Below, in pieces: positions 1-8,533 of a stretch of DNA of 64,000 nucleotides. Every line of letters starts with the position of its first letter. The stretch's first letter is position 1. The position numbers and the translations under genes are program-made. The DNA is from JANLTP01 sp031363055 (lineage in GTDB: Bacteria; Pseudomonadota; Gammaproteobacteria; Burkholderiales; Burkholderiaceae_E). The notes beneath the pieces were generated by a model. It was not told where the DNA came from and did not search any database. It saw only the letters and a list, made by a program, of their open reading frames with translations. The stretch is from contig JANLTP010000219.1 of the NCBI GenBank assembly GCA_031363055.1, positions 19,967 to 83,966 on the forward strand, read 5' to 3'.

Positions 1-1263
1 GATGTCCCCGAGGGCGTGCTCGAACATTTCAGCGCGCAGTTCGGTCAGCGCGGCCGAGCCGCGCACGAGGCGTGGAATACCGGGTTCGCCGCCTATCGAA
101 CGCAGTATCCGGGTCTCGCCGCGCAGATCGATCTCATGCAGCGTCGAGTGTTGCCAGAGCGCTGGGCCGACGCGCTGCCGAGCTTCGAAGCCGACGCGAA
201 GGGTTTGGCCACGCGCGACGCATCGGGCAAAGTGTTGAATGCCATCGCGGCGCAGGTGCCCTGGCTGCTCGGTGGTGCAGCCGATCTGGCGCCGTCGACG
301 AAGACCTCTCTGATCGCGGAGAACGCACGGGAATTCGCGCCACCATCGGATAGAACCAAGCAAGGCAGCGAAATTCAGGCTGATTATGAAGGGCGAAATC
401 TGCACTTCGGTGTGCGCGAGCACGCCATGTGTGCGATCGCCAGCGGCCTGTCGTTATCGAAACTGCGGCCGTACGCGGCGAGCTTTTTGATCTTTACCGA
501 CTACTGCCGCGGTGCCATCCGGCTGAGCGCAATGATGGGCCTGCCGGTCATCTACATCTGGAGCCACGATTCGATCAGCATGGGCGAGGACGGGCCGACT
601 CACCAGCCGATCGAGCAGCTCGCCTCGTTCCGGGCGATGCCCGGCATGGTGTTGCTGCGCCCGGCCGACGCCAATGAGGTCGTCGAAGCCTGGCGTGTGG
701 TGATGAACCTCGTCGACCGGCCGGTGAGCCTGGTGTTGTCGCGCCAAGCATTGCCAACACTCGATCGCAACAAATATGCGAGCGCCCGTGGCGTCGCTCA
801 GGGTGCCTACGTGCTCGCCGACGCGGCCGATGGCCGACCCGATGTACTGTTGCTGGCAACAGGTAGTGAAGTCGCGCTGTGCATCACTGCCTACGAGCAA
901 TTGACGCGCGAAGGCGTACGCGTGCGCGTCGTCAGCATGCCCTCGTGGGAACTGTTCGAGAGCCAGAGCGACGAGTACCGCGATAGCGTCCTGCCGCCCG
1001 CCGTGGCGGCACGCGTGTCAGTCGAAGCAGCATCGCCGTTAGGGTGGGAGCGTTACGTCGGAGCACGCGGCGCGATGATTGCCATGCGCTCGTTCGGGAT
1101 GTCGGCGCCGGGCAAGATCGTCGAGGCACAGTTCGGCTTCGACAGCACGCACGTGGTCGCTGCTGCCAGGGCTCAGCTTGTGCGGCATACGACGAACTCT
1201 GATCGATCGGACGGAGGATCGGATTTTAACGACACAGGATCCAACCAGGAATCAATATCATGA
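1..1263 (+). CDS. tkt: Transketolase, C-terminal part (5' end outside window)
   Basis: The reading frame is open from base 1, so the N-terminal thiamine-diphosphate half lies upstream of the window. What remains contains the pyrimidine-binding domain, with the family signature GVREHAMCAIASGL near residue 137, the stretch SHDSISMGEDGPTHQPIEQL, and the C-terminal transketolase domain ending near GFDSTHVVAAARAQL. Transketolase moves two-carbon units between sugar phosphates in the pentose phosphate pathway in the cytosol. A tail of about 25 residues rich in S, D and N follows the usual end of the family and may reflect drift near the junction with the next gene. Its stop overlaps the next start (ATGA), which suggests co-translation with the DUF899 gene. 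Confidence 0.95.
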   Translation, partial: DVPEGVLEHFSAQFGQRGRAAHEAWNTGFAAYRTQYPGLAAQIDLMQRRVLPERWADALPSFEADAKGLATRDASGKVLNAIAAQVPWLLGGAADLAPSTKTSLIAENAREFAPPSDRTKQGSEIQADYEGRNLHFGVREHAMCAIASGLSLSKLRPYAASFLIFTDYCRGAIRLSAMMGLPVIYIWSHDSISMGEDGPTHQPIEQLASFRAMPGMVLLRPADANEVVEAWRVVMNLVDRPVSLVLSRQALPTLDRNKYASARGVAQGAYVLADAADGRPDVLLLATGSEVALCITAYEQLTREGVRVRVVSMPSWELFESQSDEYRDSVLPPAVAARVSVEAASPLGWERYVGARGAMIAMRSFGMSAPGKIVEAQFGFDSTHVVAAARAQLVRHTTNSDRSDGGSDFNDTGSNQESIS

Positions 1264-2009
1264 AGAGCAAGATGACATCGCAAGACATCGTTTCGCGAGA
1301 TGAATGGCTGGTCGCGCGCAAGGCGCTTCTGAAAAATGAAAAGGCCTGGACCAAAGAGCGCGACCGGCTATCCGAGCAACGGCGCGCGCTGCCCTGGGTC
1401 AAGGTCGAGGACTATGTATTCGACGGCCCGAACAGGCCAGTGGCGTTGTCAGAACTTTTTGATGGTCGCAGCCAGCTCATCGTCTATCACTTCATGTTCG
1501 ATCCGGACTGGACGGACGGCTGCCCGAGTTGTTCTTTCCTGGTCGATCATGTCGAGAGCGCGCAGCAGCATTTCGAGCATCGCGACATCAGCTTCACCTG
1601 CGTCTCGCGCGCACCGATCGAGAAGATCGAGGTCTACAAGCGGCGCATGGGCTGGCGCTTCCAATGGGTCTCGTCATTTCACAATGAGTTCAACTTCGAT
1701 TTTCATGTCTCGTTCACGCCGGAGATGCGCGCGAGGGGTCCGGTCGAATACAACTTCGAGGAAGCGCCCGATCCGGAAATCAACGAACTGCCGGGCGTGA
1801 GCGTATTCATTCGCGAGGCGGACGGCGCGATCTACCACACCTATTCCAGCTACGGCCGCGGCGGCGAAGTTCTGCTCGGCACCTATGACTTTATCGATCT
1901 CGCGCCAAAGGGCCGTCAGGAAGATGAAAAGATCATGAGCGGCTGGATGCACCGGCATGATGAGTATCTGGATGATGGCCGCGCCGTACGCAGGGAAAAG
2001 ACCCTGTGA
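1260..2009 (+). CDS. DUF899 family thioredoxin-like protein
   Basis: This 249-residue protein matches the DUF899 family: an N-terminal helix with VSRDEWLVARKALL, the segment YHFMFDPDWTDGCPSCSF with a CxxC pair, and the late motif TYSSYGRGGE. The family has a thioredoxin-like fold and its substrate is unknown; a redox role is inferred from the CPSC motif only. The start overlaps the transketolase stop by four bases, so the two genes are probably one transcript. There is no signal peptide, so it should be cytosolic. Confidence 0.88.
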   Translation: MKSKMTSQDIVSRDEWLVARKALLKNEKAWTKERDRLSEQRRALPWVKVEDYVFDGPNRPVALSELFDGRSQLIVYHFMFDPDWTDGCPSCSFLVDHVESAQQHFEHRDISFTCVSRAPIEKIEVYKRRMGWRFQWVSSFHNEFNFDFHVSFTPEMRARGPVEYNFEEAPDPEINELPGVSVFIREADGAIYHTYSSYGRGGEVLLGTYDFIDLAPKGRQEDEKIMSGWMHRHDEYLDDGRAVRREKTL

Positions 2010-2037
2010 AGTGGGCATCAAATTCTCATTACTCACC

Positions 2038-2196
2038 ATGCTCAACATCTCAGCAGGCCGACGTGGCGGCCTCAGGTCGCATCAAGGTGTTGGTGGACGC
2101 ACCGTGGCGCAACTTCGCAACGAGGCGAGGCAGCGCGGCATCAAGGGGCGATCAATGATGAACAAGGTACAGTTGGAAGGGGCTCTCAAACCGTAG
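2038..2196 (+). CDS. Small Rho-N/SAP-like protein or remnant
   Basis: The frame encodes 53 residues whose second half, TVAQLRNEARQRGIKGRSMM followed by NKVQLEGAL, resembles the helix-extended-helix of Rho N-terminal or SAP-type DNA-binding domains. No clear ribosome-binding site precedes the ATG at 2038, and the first 20 residues look non-coding. It may be the tail of a decayed small DNA-binding protein rather than a working gene. Confidence 0.4.
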   Translation: MLNISAGRRGGLRSHQGVGGRTVAQLRNEARQRGIKGRSMMNKVQLEGALKP

Positions 2197-2284
2197 CGCG
2201 AGGAAGTTTTCTGTATTACGAATCGATCGAAGCAATTTTGCATCAATTATCAGAACCGTTAACACCTCTAAGCAAGGAATCATC

Positions 2285-2701
2285 ATGAGAGTTCAAGCCT
2301 ATATATCTTTTCGCGGCCGCTGCGAGGAGGCGCTGGAGTTTTACAAAAAATCGATCGGTGCCGAAGTCACTGGCCTGATGCGCTGGAAGGAAAGTCCTGA
2401 TGCGGCCATGAAGGGGCCTCCAGGCTACGAAGAAAAAGTCATGAACGCCGCCTTTCGCATTGGCAAAACCGAGCTGATGGCCGACGACGGCATGGGCGCG
2501 GAAGAGGCGGAGTTCAAAGGGATGACGCTCGTGCTAGAGGTGACCGACGACGCTGAAGCGAAACGTCTTTTTACGGCGCTCGGCGAAGGTGGAAATGTCA
2601 CGATGCCTTTGATGAAAACATTCTGGACTTCCTCGTTCGGCATGCTGACCGACAAGTTTGGTGTGCCGTGGATGGTGAATGTTGAAGCGGCTAAAGCCTG
2701 A
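2285..2701 (+). CDS. VOC-fold protein, PhnB/YjdN-like
   Basis: This 138-residue protein begins MRVQAYISFRGRCEEALEFY, the typical start of PhnB-like members of the vicinal-oxygen-chelate superfamily. It continues with a paired beta-alpha-beta module and ends with the characteristic FGMLTDKFGVPWMVN. Members are small cytosolic dimers whose reactions are often unknown; metal or ligand binding is inferred from fold alone. The ATG follows AAGGAATCATC, a good ribosome-binding site. Codon use matches its neighbours. Confidence 0.88.
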   Translation: MRVQAYISFRGRCEEALEFYKKSIGAEVTGLMRWKESPDAAMKGPPGYEEKVMNAAFRIGKTELMADDGMGAEEAEFKGMTLVLEVTDDAEAKRLFTALGEGGNVTMPLMKTFWTSSFGMLTDKFGVPWMVNVEAAKA

Positions 2702-2908
2702 AGGTGTTGGCCGGCCACCGCCATAATCCAGAACAACCGATGCATCACAGGAGTTCCTGAAGTCAGATAGCTGTATTCGCTACTTGAAAGACGTCGAGCC
2801 ACTTCTGTTTGGACCGCTACAAGTCACCGCGCTGACTCCGATCTGGACGAAAGCTAGCCAACCATTGACGCAAGCCGACACGTCCTCCTGATCGAGTTCA
2901 CCACAACC

Positions 2909-4993
2909 ATGCCCAAGATTACTTATCCCCCAACAAAGCGCGTCGAGGTCACAGAAAAGCATTTCGGACAGATAGTTTCCGATCCCTATCGCTGGCTGGA
3001 AAACGACGTTCGCAGTGACAAGGAAGTCGCGGCTTGGGTTAAATCGCAGAATAAGGTCACCCATGCTTATCTTGATACGCTGCCAGGTCGACCTATTTTC
3101 ATGAATCGGCTGAAGCAGTTGTACAACTATGAGCGGTTCACCCTTCCGGTCAAAAGGGGCGGACGGTATTTCTACTGCCGTAACTCTGGACTTCAGAGCC
3201 AGCAAGTGCTCTACGTCCGCGACACAGTGGAGGGCCCAGGTCGCGTGCTGATCGATCCCAACAGTTGGGCTGAAGACGGCGCAATCGCGCTGGCCGAGTG
3301 GTCGGTATCCGACGACGGCGCACGTCTGGCCTATGCGGTCCAGGATGGCGGCGCGGACTGGCGAAACATCCGGGTGCTGGACGTCAACACCGGCAAGGCG
3401 CTGGACGATGAGGTCAGATGGGCGCGGTTCACTACGATCGCATGGGCCAAGGACAACTCCGGCTTTTTCTACGCTCGTTTCCCTGAACCAAAGCAGAGCG
3501 CCGCGTACCAGGCAAGCGTGGCGAATCATGCCATCTATTTTCATGCGATCGGCGAGCGCCAGGCGCAAGACCGGTTGGTCCACGCAACTCCGGACCAGCC
3601 AACCCTGCTGCATTTCTTGAGCATCACCGCAGACGGGCATTACGCCGCAATTGTTTCCAGCCCCGGTACACCGGGCAATGCATTGACAATGGTGGACCTC
3701 CAGAGCGCCGATTGGAAACCGCGAAGGCTGGTCGATAATCTCGACGATCATTGGAGCATCGTCGGCAATATTGGGACAAAGTGCTTTTTCTTGACCGACA
3801 AGGACGCGCCTCGCCTGAAGGTGGTGACGATGGACATCGCAGCTTCCCATCCGGCAGTAGCGGTTGTATTGCCGGAGCAGGAAACAGTTATCAGCAAAGC
3901 GTCATTGGTCGGCGGACGTTTGCTGGTGTCCTATCTGGTTGATGTGAATATGGAGGTCAGGCGCTACACCGCCGACGGCAAGGCCGATGGCGTTGTGAAG
4001 CTACCCGGCATCGGTACCGCAGTTGGCTTTGAAGGTGAAGAAGACGACATCGAAACCTTCTTTGGCTTCACCAGCTTCAATGCACCTGGCATCATCTATC
4101 GATACGATGTCGCGAGCAATACGTCGAGCGTCTGGAGCGAGGCAAAAGTTGCGATCGATCTAGACCGAATTGCGGTCGAACAGCGTTTCTACACGTCGAA
4201 GGACGGCACCCGTGTCCCGATGTTTATCGTTCGGCGCAAGGATGTGAACGGTCCGGCGCCGACACTGCTTAATGCATACGGCGGATATGGACTGATCGAT
4301 CCTCCCAGCTTCTCGCCCGAGCGGTTGGCGTGGGTCGAACAGGGCGGGGTGTTTGCGGTGGCCCATGTTCGTGGCGGCGCGGAGTATGGCAAGGAATGGC
4401 ACGAAGCGGGCCGCCGTCAGAACAAGCAGAACGTCTTCGATGATTTCATCGCTGCGGGCGAGTATCTGAAGGCGCAGGGGATCACATCACAAGACGGACT
4501 GGCGATTCAGGGCGCATCGAATGGCGGACTCCTGATCGGCGCAGTGGTCAATCAGCGACCGGATTTGTTCGCCGCGGCTCTGGCGCAGGTCGCAGTCATG
4601 GACATGCTTCGCTTCGACAAGTTCACGGGCGGGAAAACATGGGTCGATGAATACGGATCTGCGGCACAGGAAGTGGATTTCCGTAACCTCTTGAAGTATT
4701 CGCCCTATCACAACATCCGCTCCGGCAAAAAATATCCTGCGATCATGGCCACCACTGCCGACACCGACGAACGTGTCGTGCCGGGTCACACCTTCAAATT
4801 TGTCGCCGCGCTTCAGGCAGCGGATATCGGACCCAAGCCACACCTCGTCCGAATCGAGACGCGCGCGGGCCATGGTGCGGGCAAGCCCACCGACAAGATC
4901 ATCAAGGAAACGGCGGATATGTGGGCCTTTGCGGCGCACTGGACGGGCTTGAATGTAAAACCAAATGCTGAGGAGCATCCTTATGACACCTGA
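2909..4993 (+). CDS. Prolyl oligopeptidase family serine peptidase (S9A)
   Basis: At 694 residues it has the full length of S9A prolyl oligopeptidases. The N-terminus (PYRWLENDVRSDKEVAAWV) and a beta-propeller occupy about the first 420 residues. The alpha/beta-hydrolase domain then carries the catalytic serine in GASNGG (Ser537), the aspartate in TADTDERVVPG (Asp620, next to the conserved Arg622) and the histidine in RAGHGAGKPT (His655). These enzymes cleave short peptides after proline. No signal peptide is visible, so it should act in the cytosol, unlike many bacterial homologues. It stands alone between the VOC gene and a convergent stress-protein gene. Confidence 0.95.
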   Translation: MPKITYPPTKRVEVTEKHFGQIVSDPYRWLENDVRSDKEVAAWVKSQNKVTHAYLDTLPGRPIFMNRLKQLYNYERFTLPVKRGGRYFYCRNSGLQSQQVLYVRDTVEGPGRVLIDPNSWAEDGAIALAEWSVSDDGARLAYAVQDGGADWRNIRVLDVNTGKALDDEVRWARFTTIAWAKDNSGFFYARFPEPKQSAAYQASVANHAIYFHAIGERQAQDRLVHATPDQPTLLHFLSITADGHYAAIVSSPGTPGNALTMVDLQSADWKPRRLVDNLDDHWSIVGNIGTKCFFLTDKDAPRLKVVTMDIAASHPAVAVVLPEQETVISKASLVGGRLLVSYLVDVNMEVRRYTADGKADGVVKLPGIGTAVGFEGEEDDIETFFGFTSFNAPGIIYRYDVASNTSSVWSEAKVAIDLDRIAVEQRFYTSKDGTRVPMFIVRRKDVNGPAPTLLNAYGGYGLIDPPSFSPERLAWVEQGGVFAVAHVRGGAEYGKEWHEAGRRQNKQNVFDDFIAAGEYLKAQGITSQDGLAIQGASNGGLLIGAVVNQRPDLFAAALAQVAVMDMLRFDKFTGGKTWVDEYGSAAQEVDFRNLLKYSPYHNIRSGKKYPAIMATTADTDERVVPGHTFKFVAALQAADIGPKPHLVRIETRAGHGAGKPTDKIIKETADMWAFAAHWTGLNVKPNAEEHPYDT

Positions 4994-5035
4994 ATCCCGC
5001 CGACTCGCCGGTATTTTTTCAGACCTCGCCAAATC

Positions 5036-5458
5036 TCAAACCAATAGAACCGGAACCTTCGACATTCCGGCAACGCGATGGGCAATCGAACCGATCAGTA
5101 AATCCTTGATCGCACTACGCCCTTTCGAACCCATGACGATCATGTCGAATTTGTCTTTGCTAGCGGTATCAACAATTTCCTGAGCGACTCGTCCAGTGCG
5201 AATGATCATATCGTGCTTTACATCGCTGCGTTCGAGGACTTTGCGAGCCTCGGCAAGATCCTTGTCGGCAATTTCGCGCAAATAGTCTTGCACAACGTCT
5301 TTACCGACGAACCGGGTCGCGTGCAGAAGGCCTGTGTCGTCATGAACGCTGATCAACGTAATCGATCGATCGCCCTTCATTACGCCTAATAATTTGACTG
5401 CGTACTTAGCCGCCTTCACCGAGTCTTTGGAACCGTCGATCGCCACCAATAGCTTCAT
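5036..5458 (-). CDS. Universal stress protein (UspA family)
   Basis: A single-domain UspA protein of 140 residues beginning MKLLVAIDGSKDSVKAAKYA. It carries the nucleotide-binding signature IVMGSKGRSAIKDLLIGSIA near the C-terminus (G-2x-G-9x-G type), so ATP binding is expected. The ATG at 5458 is chosen over the upstream in-frame GTG because AAGGAAAA precedes it and the family starts here. It converges with the prolyl oligopeptidase gene. A 14-bp AT-rich palindrome (5473-5486) lies just upstream of the ribosome-binding site and probably belongs to the promoter. Confidence 0.92.
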   Translation of the reverse strand: MKLLVAIDGSKDSVKAAKYAVKLLGVMKGDRSITLISVHDDTGLLHATRFVGKDVVQDYLREIADKDLAEARKVLERSDVKHDMIIRTGRVAQEIVDTASKDKFDMIVMGSKGRSAIKDLLIGSIAHRVAGMSKVPVLLV

Positions 5459-5573
5459 AATTTTTCCTTGTGCAATTTTAAAATTGATACTTCTTCTGAA
5501 TGCCCTCAACCACAAAATAGATGCCCGTGCTGCTCAGTGCGCCCACATGAAGCGGCGTTGACCCGGGTGGCGC

Positions 5574-5900
5574 TCAAGTAGCGGTTCTCCCAAAACTACG
5601 ACCAACGTGCTCGATTATTTCCCGCTTGACCGCGTCGAACGCTATGTGCATTGCGAGTCGCGGGTCTTCGCTATGATGACGAGAAGCAGCCACTGCGTCT
5701 CGGTTAGGCAATGACACATCGAGATGTACGGTGTAGTCCCGGTCGTCACGCCGGTACAGGCCTCGCTGGAATATCGCAATCCGACAGCCAGCCAGTTCAC
5801 CGCAGATCGCTTCGAGCCGATCAATCAATTGCTCTGCTTCGGACACCAGTTCTTCCGATCGTTCAATGCCGTGAAAGGCTATTTGCAGTGGCATCTGCAT
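5574..5900 (-). CDS. HPF/RaiA-like ribosome-associated protein
   Basis: A 108-residue protein that starts MPLQIAFHGIERSEELVSEA and ends in an amphipathic helix (MHIAFDAVKREIIEHV), the beta-alpha-beta-beta-beta-alpha layout of the HPF/RaiA (sigma-54 modulation) family. It lacks the C-terminal dimerisation domain of long HPF. Such proteins bind the small subunit and silence ribosomes in stationary phase or starvation. Pairing with stress-protein genes fits that role. It is divergent from nirK, so the 186-bp gap with the FNR-like box could serve both directions. Confidence 0.8.
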   Translation of the reverse strand: MQMPLQIAFHGIERSEELVSEAEQLIDRLEAICGELAGCRIAIFQRGLYRRDDRDYTVHLDVSLPNRDAVAASRHHSEDPRLAMHIAFDAVKREIIEHVGRSFGRTAT

Positions 5901-6007
5901 TCGACCAACCTGTTGAATCAGTAACGTACAGTGTCCGACTTAGGCGCGCACGCCTATTGATCTTTCGCAATCATGGTGCGCTCGCTGCAGAAAATCGAAC
6001 AGCAGAA

Positions 6008-6027
6008 CTATTGAGAATACGCAATAG
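6008..6027. promoter_or_regulatory. FNR/DNR-type operator of nirK
   Basis: CTATTG-N8-CAATAG is a perfect 6-bp inverted repeat whose core, TTGAGAATACGCAA (6011-6024), has the TTGA...CAA spacing of Crp/Fnr-family boxes (7 of 10 consensus bases). A TATTGT -10 element lies at 6046-6051, which places the box centre close to -41, the class II activator position, with transcription starting near 6058 and the nirK ATG at 6087. Confidence 0.65.
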
Positions 6028-6045
6028 GCCGATCCCAGTACCGTC

Positions 6046-6051
6046 TATTGT
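6046..6051 (+). promoter_or_regulatory. Predicted -10 element of nirK
   Basis: TATTGT sits 28-34 bases downstream of the centre of the FNR-like box and about 36 bases before the nirK start codon. No good -35 hexamer is present, as expected for an activator-dependent promoter. The 11-mer GTCTATTGTCA here (6043-6053) recurs exactly at 15261-15271 in front of the cyclopropane synthase gene. Confidence 0.5.
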
Positions 6052-6086
6052 CAAATCCATCAAAACAACGTGACTCCGGGGATACC

Positions 6087-7664
6087 ATGACGCAACCGAT
6101 TGGAAGTCCGGTCAGAAAGCTCAGTGTGCTCTTGGTCATGCCAACGGTCACGCTGATGGTCATGCTGTTCATACCTGGATGTCAGCGCATATCCCCTGGC
6201 GAAAGCGCAACAACCGCAGCGCCGGCAGCACCGCTGTCGGCCGACGCGGCCGCTGCACCCGCCTCAGTGCGCACTGCCCGAGGTGACTTGGGAGCACCCG
6301 AGGGTGAGCCAATCAAAGCGATTCTGACCAGCCCGCCGCAGGTGCCACCCGCAACTAATCGAAAAAGGCCCGCCAAAGTGATTGTCGAACTCGAGGTCCG
6401 CGAGCTTGAGAAAGAGATTTCCGAAGGCGTACGCTACACCTTCTGGACCTTTGGCGGCACTGTACCGGGCAGTTTCATTCGGGTTCGGCAAGGCGACACA
6501 GTCGAGTTCCATTTGAAGAATCACCCTGACTCGAAAATGCCGCACAACATCGATCTGCATGGCGTGACCGGGCCGGGCGGCGGCGCAACCTCAAGCTTCA
6601 CAGCACCGGGTCATCGGTCGCAGTTTACGTTCAAGGCGCTGAACGCCGGCCTCTACGTGTACCACTGCGCCACCGCACCGGTGGGTATGCATGTCGCCAA
6701 CGGTATGTACGGCTTGATCTTGATCGAACCACCCGAAGGTTTGACGGCGGTCGATCGCGAGTACTACGTGATGCAGGGCGACTTCTACACCACCGGCAAG
6801 TATCGCGAGAAAGGGCTACAGCCGTTCAGCATGGACAAAGCGATCGACGAGCGCCCGACCTATGTACTGTTCAATGGCTCGGAGACCGCACTGACTGGCG
6901 ATCGGGCTTTGAAGGCAAAGGTTGGCGAGCACGTGCGGCTGTTTGTCGGTAATGGCGGTCCCAACCTGGTATCCAGTTTTCACGTCATCGGTGAAATATT
7001 CGACAAGGTTTGGTTTGAAGGCGGTACTCGTTTTCAGGAGAACGTTCAGACGACGCTGGTTCCGGCCGGTGGCGCCGCAATTGCCGAATTTCAGCTCGAA
7101 GTGCCGGGCAGCTATATATTGGTCGATCACTCCATCTTTCGCGCCTTCAACAAAGGCGCGCTGGCGATCCTGAAGGTTGACGGGCCGCCGAATCTGTCGA
7201 TCTACAGCGGCAAAGAGATTGACTCGGTTTACCTCGGTGATCGAGTCGGTGACATGAGCTCGATCGGTCAGGCGGCTCGGGCGAGCGCGAGCGGCACCTT
7301 GACCAGAGAGGATCAGATCAAAGCCGGTGCGACTTTGTTTAACGGCACCTGTTCAGTCTGTCATCAAGCCAATGGTGAAGGTCTGGTCAATGTGTTTCCA
7401 CCCCTGGCCAAGTCCGATTGGTTGGCCGCCGACATCAAGCGTGGAATTGATGCCGTACTCAGCGGTGTCAGCGGGCCGATCAAGGTCAATGGTCAGGACT
7501 ACAACTCGGTGATGCCCCCGATGAACCAGTTGACCGACGACGAGGTCGCGAACCTGTTGACCTACGTCGCCAATAGTTGGGGCAACCCAGGCGGTCAAGT
7601 GAGTCAGGTGGATGTCGCTCTGAGCCGCAAGAAACAGGCCGTAAGCAAGCCCGCGCATGAATAA
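6087..7664 (+). CDS. nirK: Copper nitrite reductase with C-terminal cytochrome c domain
   Basis: NirK reduces nitrite to nitric oxide in the periplasm. In this 525-residue protein the type 1 copper ligands are His153, Cys194, His202 and Met207, and the type 2 ligands are His158, His193 and His348. Asp156 and His299 are the catalytic pair. A third domain carries haem c motif CSVCH (422-426) and axial Met476, as in three-domain NirK of Ralstonia type. The N-terminus has a hydrophobic segment ending IPGC, so a lipid-anchored form is likely, followed by an Ala/Pro-rich linker. The ATG at 6087 follows GGGGATACC; an upstream in-frame start at 6048 lacks this. It heads nirK-nirV-sco. Confidence 0.95.
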   Translation: MTQPIGSPVRKLSVLLVMPTVTLMVMLFIPGCQRISPGESATTAAPAAPLSADAAAAPASVRTARGDLGAPEGEPIKAILTSPPQVPPATNRKRPAKVIVELEVRELEKEISEGVRYTFWTFGGTVPGSFIRVRQGDTVEFHLKNHPDSKMPHNIDLHGVTGPGGGATSSFTAPGHRSQFTFKALNAGLYVYHCATAPVGMHVANGMYGLILIEPPEGLTAVDREYYVMQGDFYTTGKYREKGLQPFSMDKAIDERPTYVLFNGSETALTGDRALKAKVGEHVRLFVGNGGPNLVSSFHVIGEIFDKVWFEGGTRFQENVQTTLVPAGGAAIAEFQLEVPGSYILVDHSIFRAFNKGALAILKVDGPPNLSIYSGKEIDSVYLGDRVGDMSSIGQAARASASGTLTREDQIKAGATLFNGTCSVCHQANGEGLVNVFPPLAKSDWLAADIKRGIDAVLSGVSGPIKVNGQDYNSVMPPMNQLTDDEVANLLTYVANSWGNPGGQVSQVDVALSRKKQAVSKPAHE

Positions 7665-7685
7665 CGCGGCGAACGAGAAACGAGA

Positions 7686-8525
7686 TTGCAAGTGACGGTA
7701 CGACTGACACCGCAACGGTTTGTACATACGATATCGTGGATCGCGGGGGTGGCGCTCGCACTGGGCTCACAAACCACTTTGGCGGCTGACCTGCCCGCAG
7801 ATCGGGCCGCATATCGACCGATACAAGGCGCCGAGCTGCGTTCGGTGCTGCCCCCTGATGGCAAGACCGCACTGGCCAAGGTCGCGCGGTTTACGATGCG
7901 GACTCTGCCGGTTTCGGTCGGCGAATTCCAGAATTTCGTCAACTTTCGTCTTCAGTGGCGACGCGACCGTGTTGCAACCTTGTTAGCAGAAGGCAACTAT
8001 CTGGCAAGCTGGCCCAGTGCCACTGCGGCCGATTCGAGACGAAGTCGGCAGCCCATTACCGAAGTCAGTTGGTTCGCGGCACAAGCCTACTGCGAGAGCG
8101 AGGGCGCCCGATTGCCAACCTGGTACGAATGGGAATTGGCCGCTGCTGCCGATGAGACCCGTCGCGATGCGCGTCTCGACCCGCATTGGCGCGAGCGAAT
8201 CTTGGGTTGGTACAGCCGCCCATCGAACACCGCATTGCCCGAAATCGGCGCTGGCACGGCGAACACTTACGGCATTACCGACCTGCACGGTGTCGTTTGG
8301 GAATGGGTGTACGACTTCGCCAGCCTGATGGTTAGCGCCGATAACCGCGAGCAAGGCGATCCGGACATGTTGAAATTTTGCGGCGCTGGCGCGTTGTCGA
8401 TGAACGATCGCGAGAACTACGCGATCCTGATGCGGGTGGCACTCTTGTCTTCGCTGCAGGCCCAAGGCACCACGCGAAACTTGGGCTTTCGCTGTGTTCG
8501 CCCTCAATCCTCGGTTTCCCAATAG
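7686..8525 (+). CDS. nirV: NirV-like formylglycine-generating-enzyme-fold protein
   Basis: This exported protein of 279 residues starts at a TTG codon after a purine-rich stretch and has a signal peptide ending near TTLAA. It belongs to the sulfatase-modifying-factor (FGE-sulfatase, C-lectin-like) family: VSWFAAQAYCESEGARLPTW, an internal HGVVWEWVYD and the terminal NLGFRCVRP are the family landmarks. The two active-site cysteines of true formylglycine-generating enzymes are not evident, so a modifying activity is unlikely. Genes of this type directly follow nirK in several denitrifiers and are called nirV; the function is unknown. It lies 21 bp after nirK and overlaps nothing. Confidence 0.85.
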   Translation: MQVTVRLTPQRFVHTISWIAGVALALGSQTTLAADLPADRAAYRPIQGAELRSVLPPDGKTALAKVARFTMRTLPVSVGEFQNFVNFRLQWRRDRVATLLAEGNYLASWPSATAADSRRSRQPITEVSWFAAQAYCESEGARLPTWYEWELAAAADETRRDARLDPHWRERILGWYSRPSNTALPEIGAGTANTYGITDLHGVVWEWVYDFASLMVSADNREQGDPDMLKFCGAGALSMNDRENYAILMRVALLSSLQAQGTTRNLGFRCVRPQSSVSQ

Positions 8526-8533
8526 GCATCGCC

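Noticed and set aside
2780..3850. 356-codon open frame on the minus strand
   Set aside because: Antisense to the prolyl oligopeptidase, whose motifs and catalytic triad are clear; the antisense product has no recognisable domain.
5473..5486. Palindrome CAATTTTAAAATTG
   Set aside because: Short AT-rich palindrome next to a ribosome-binding site; expected by chance in an AT-rich promoter and without a matching second site.
5955..5975. TTGATCTTTCGCAATCA upstream of nirK
   Set aside because: Both half-sites are present but the spacing is three bases too long for an FNR-family box; the 6011 palindrome is better placed.
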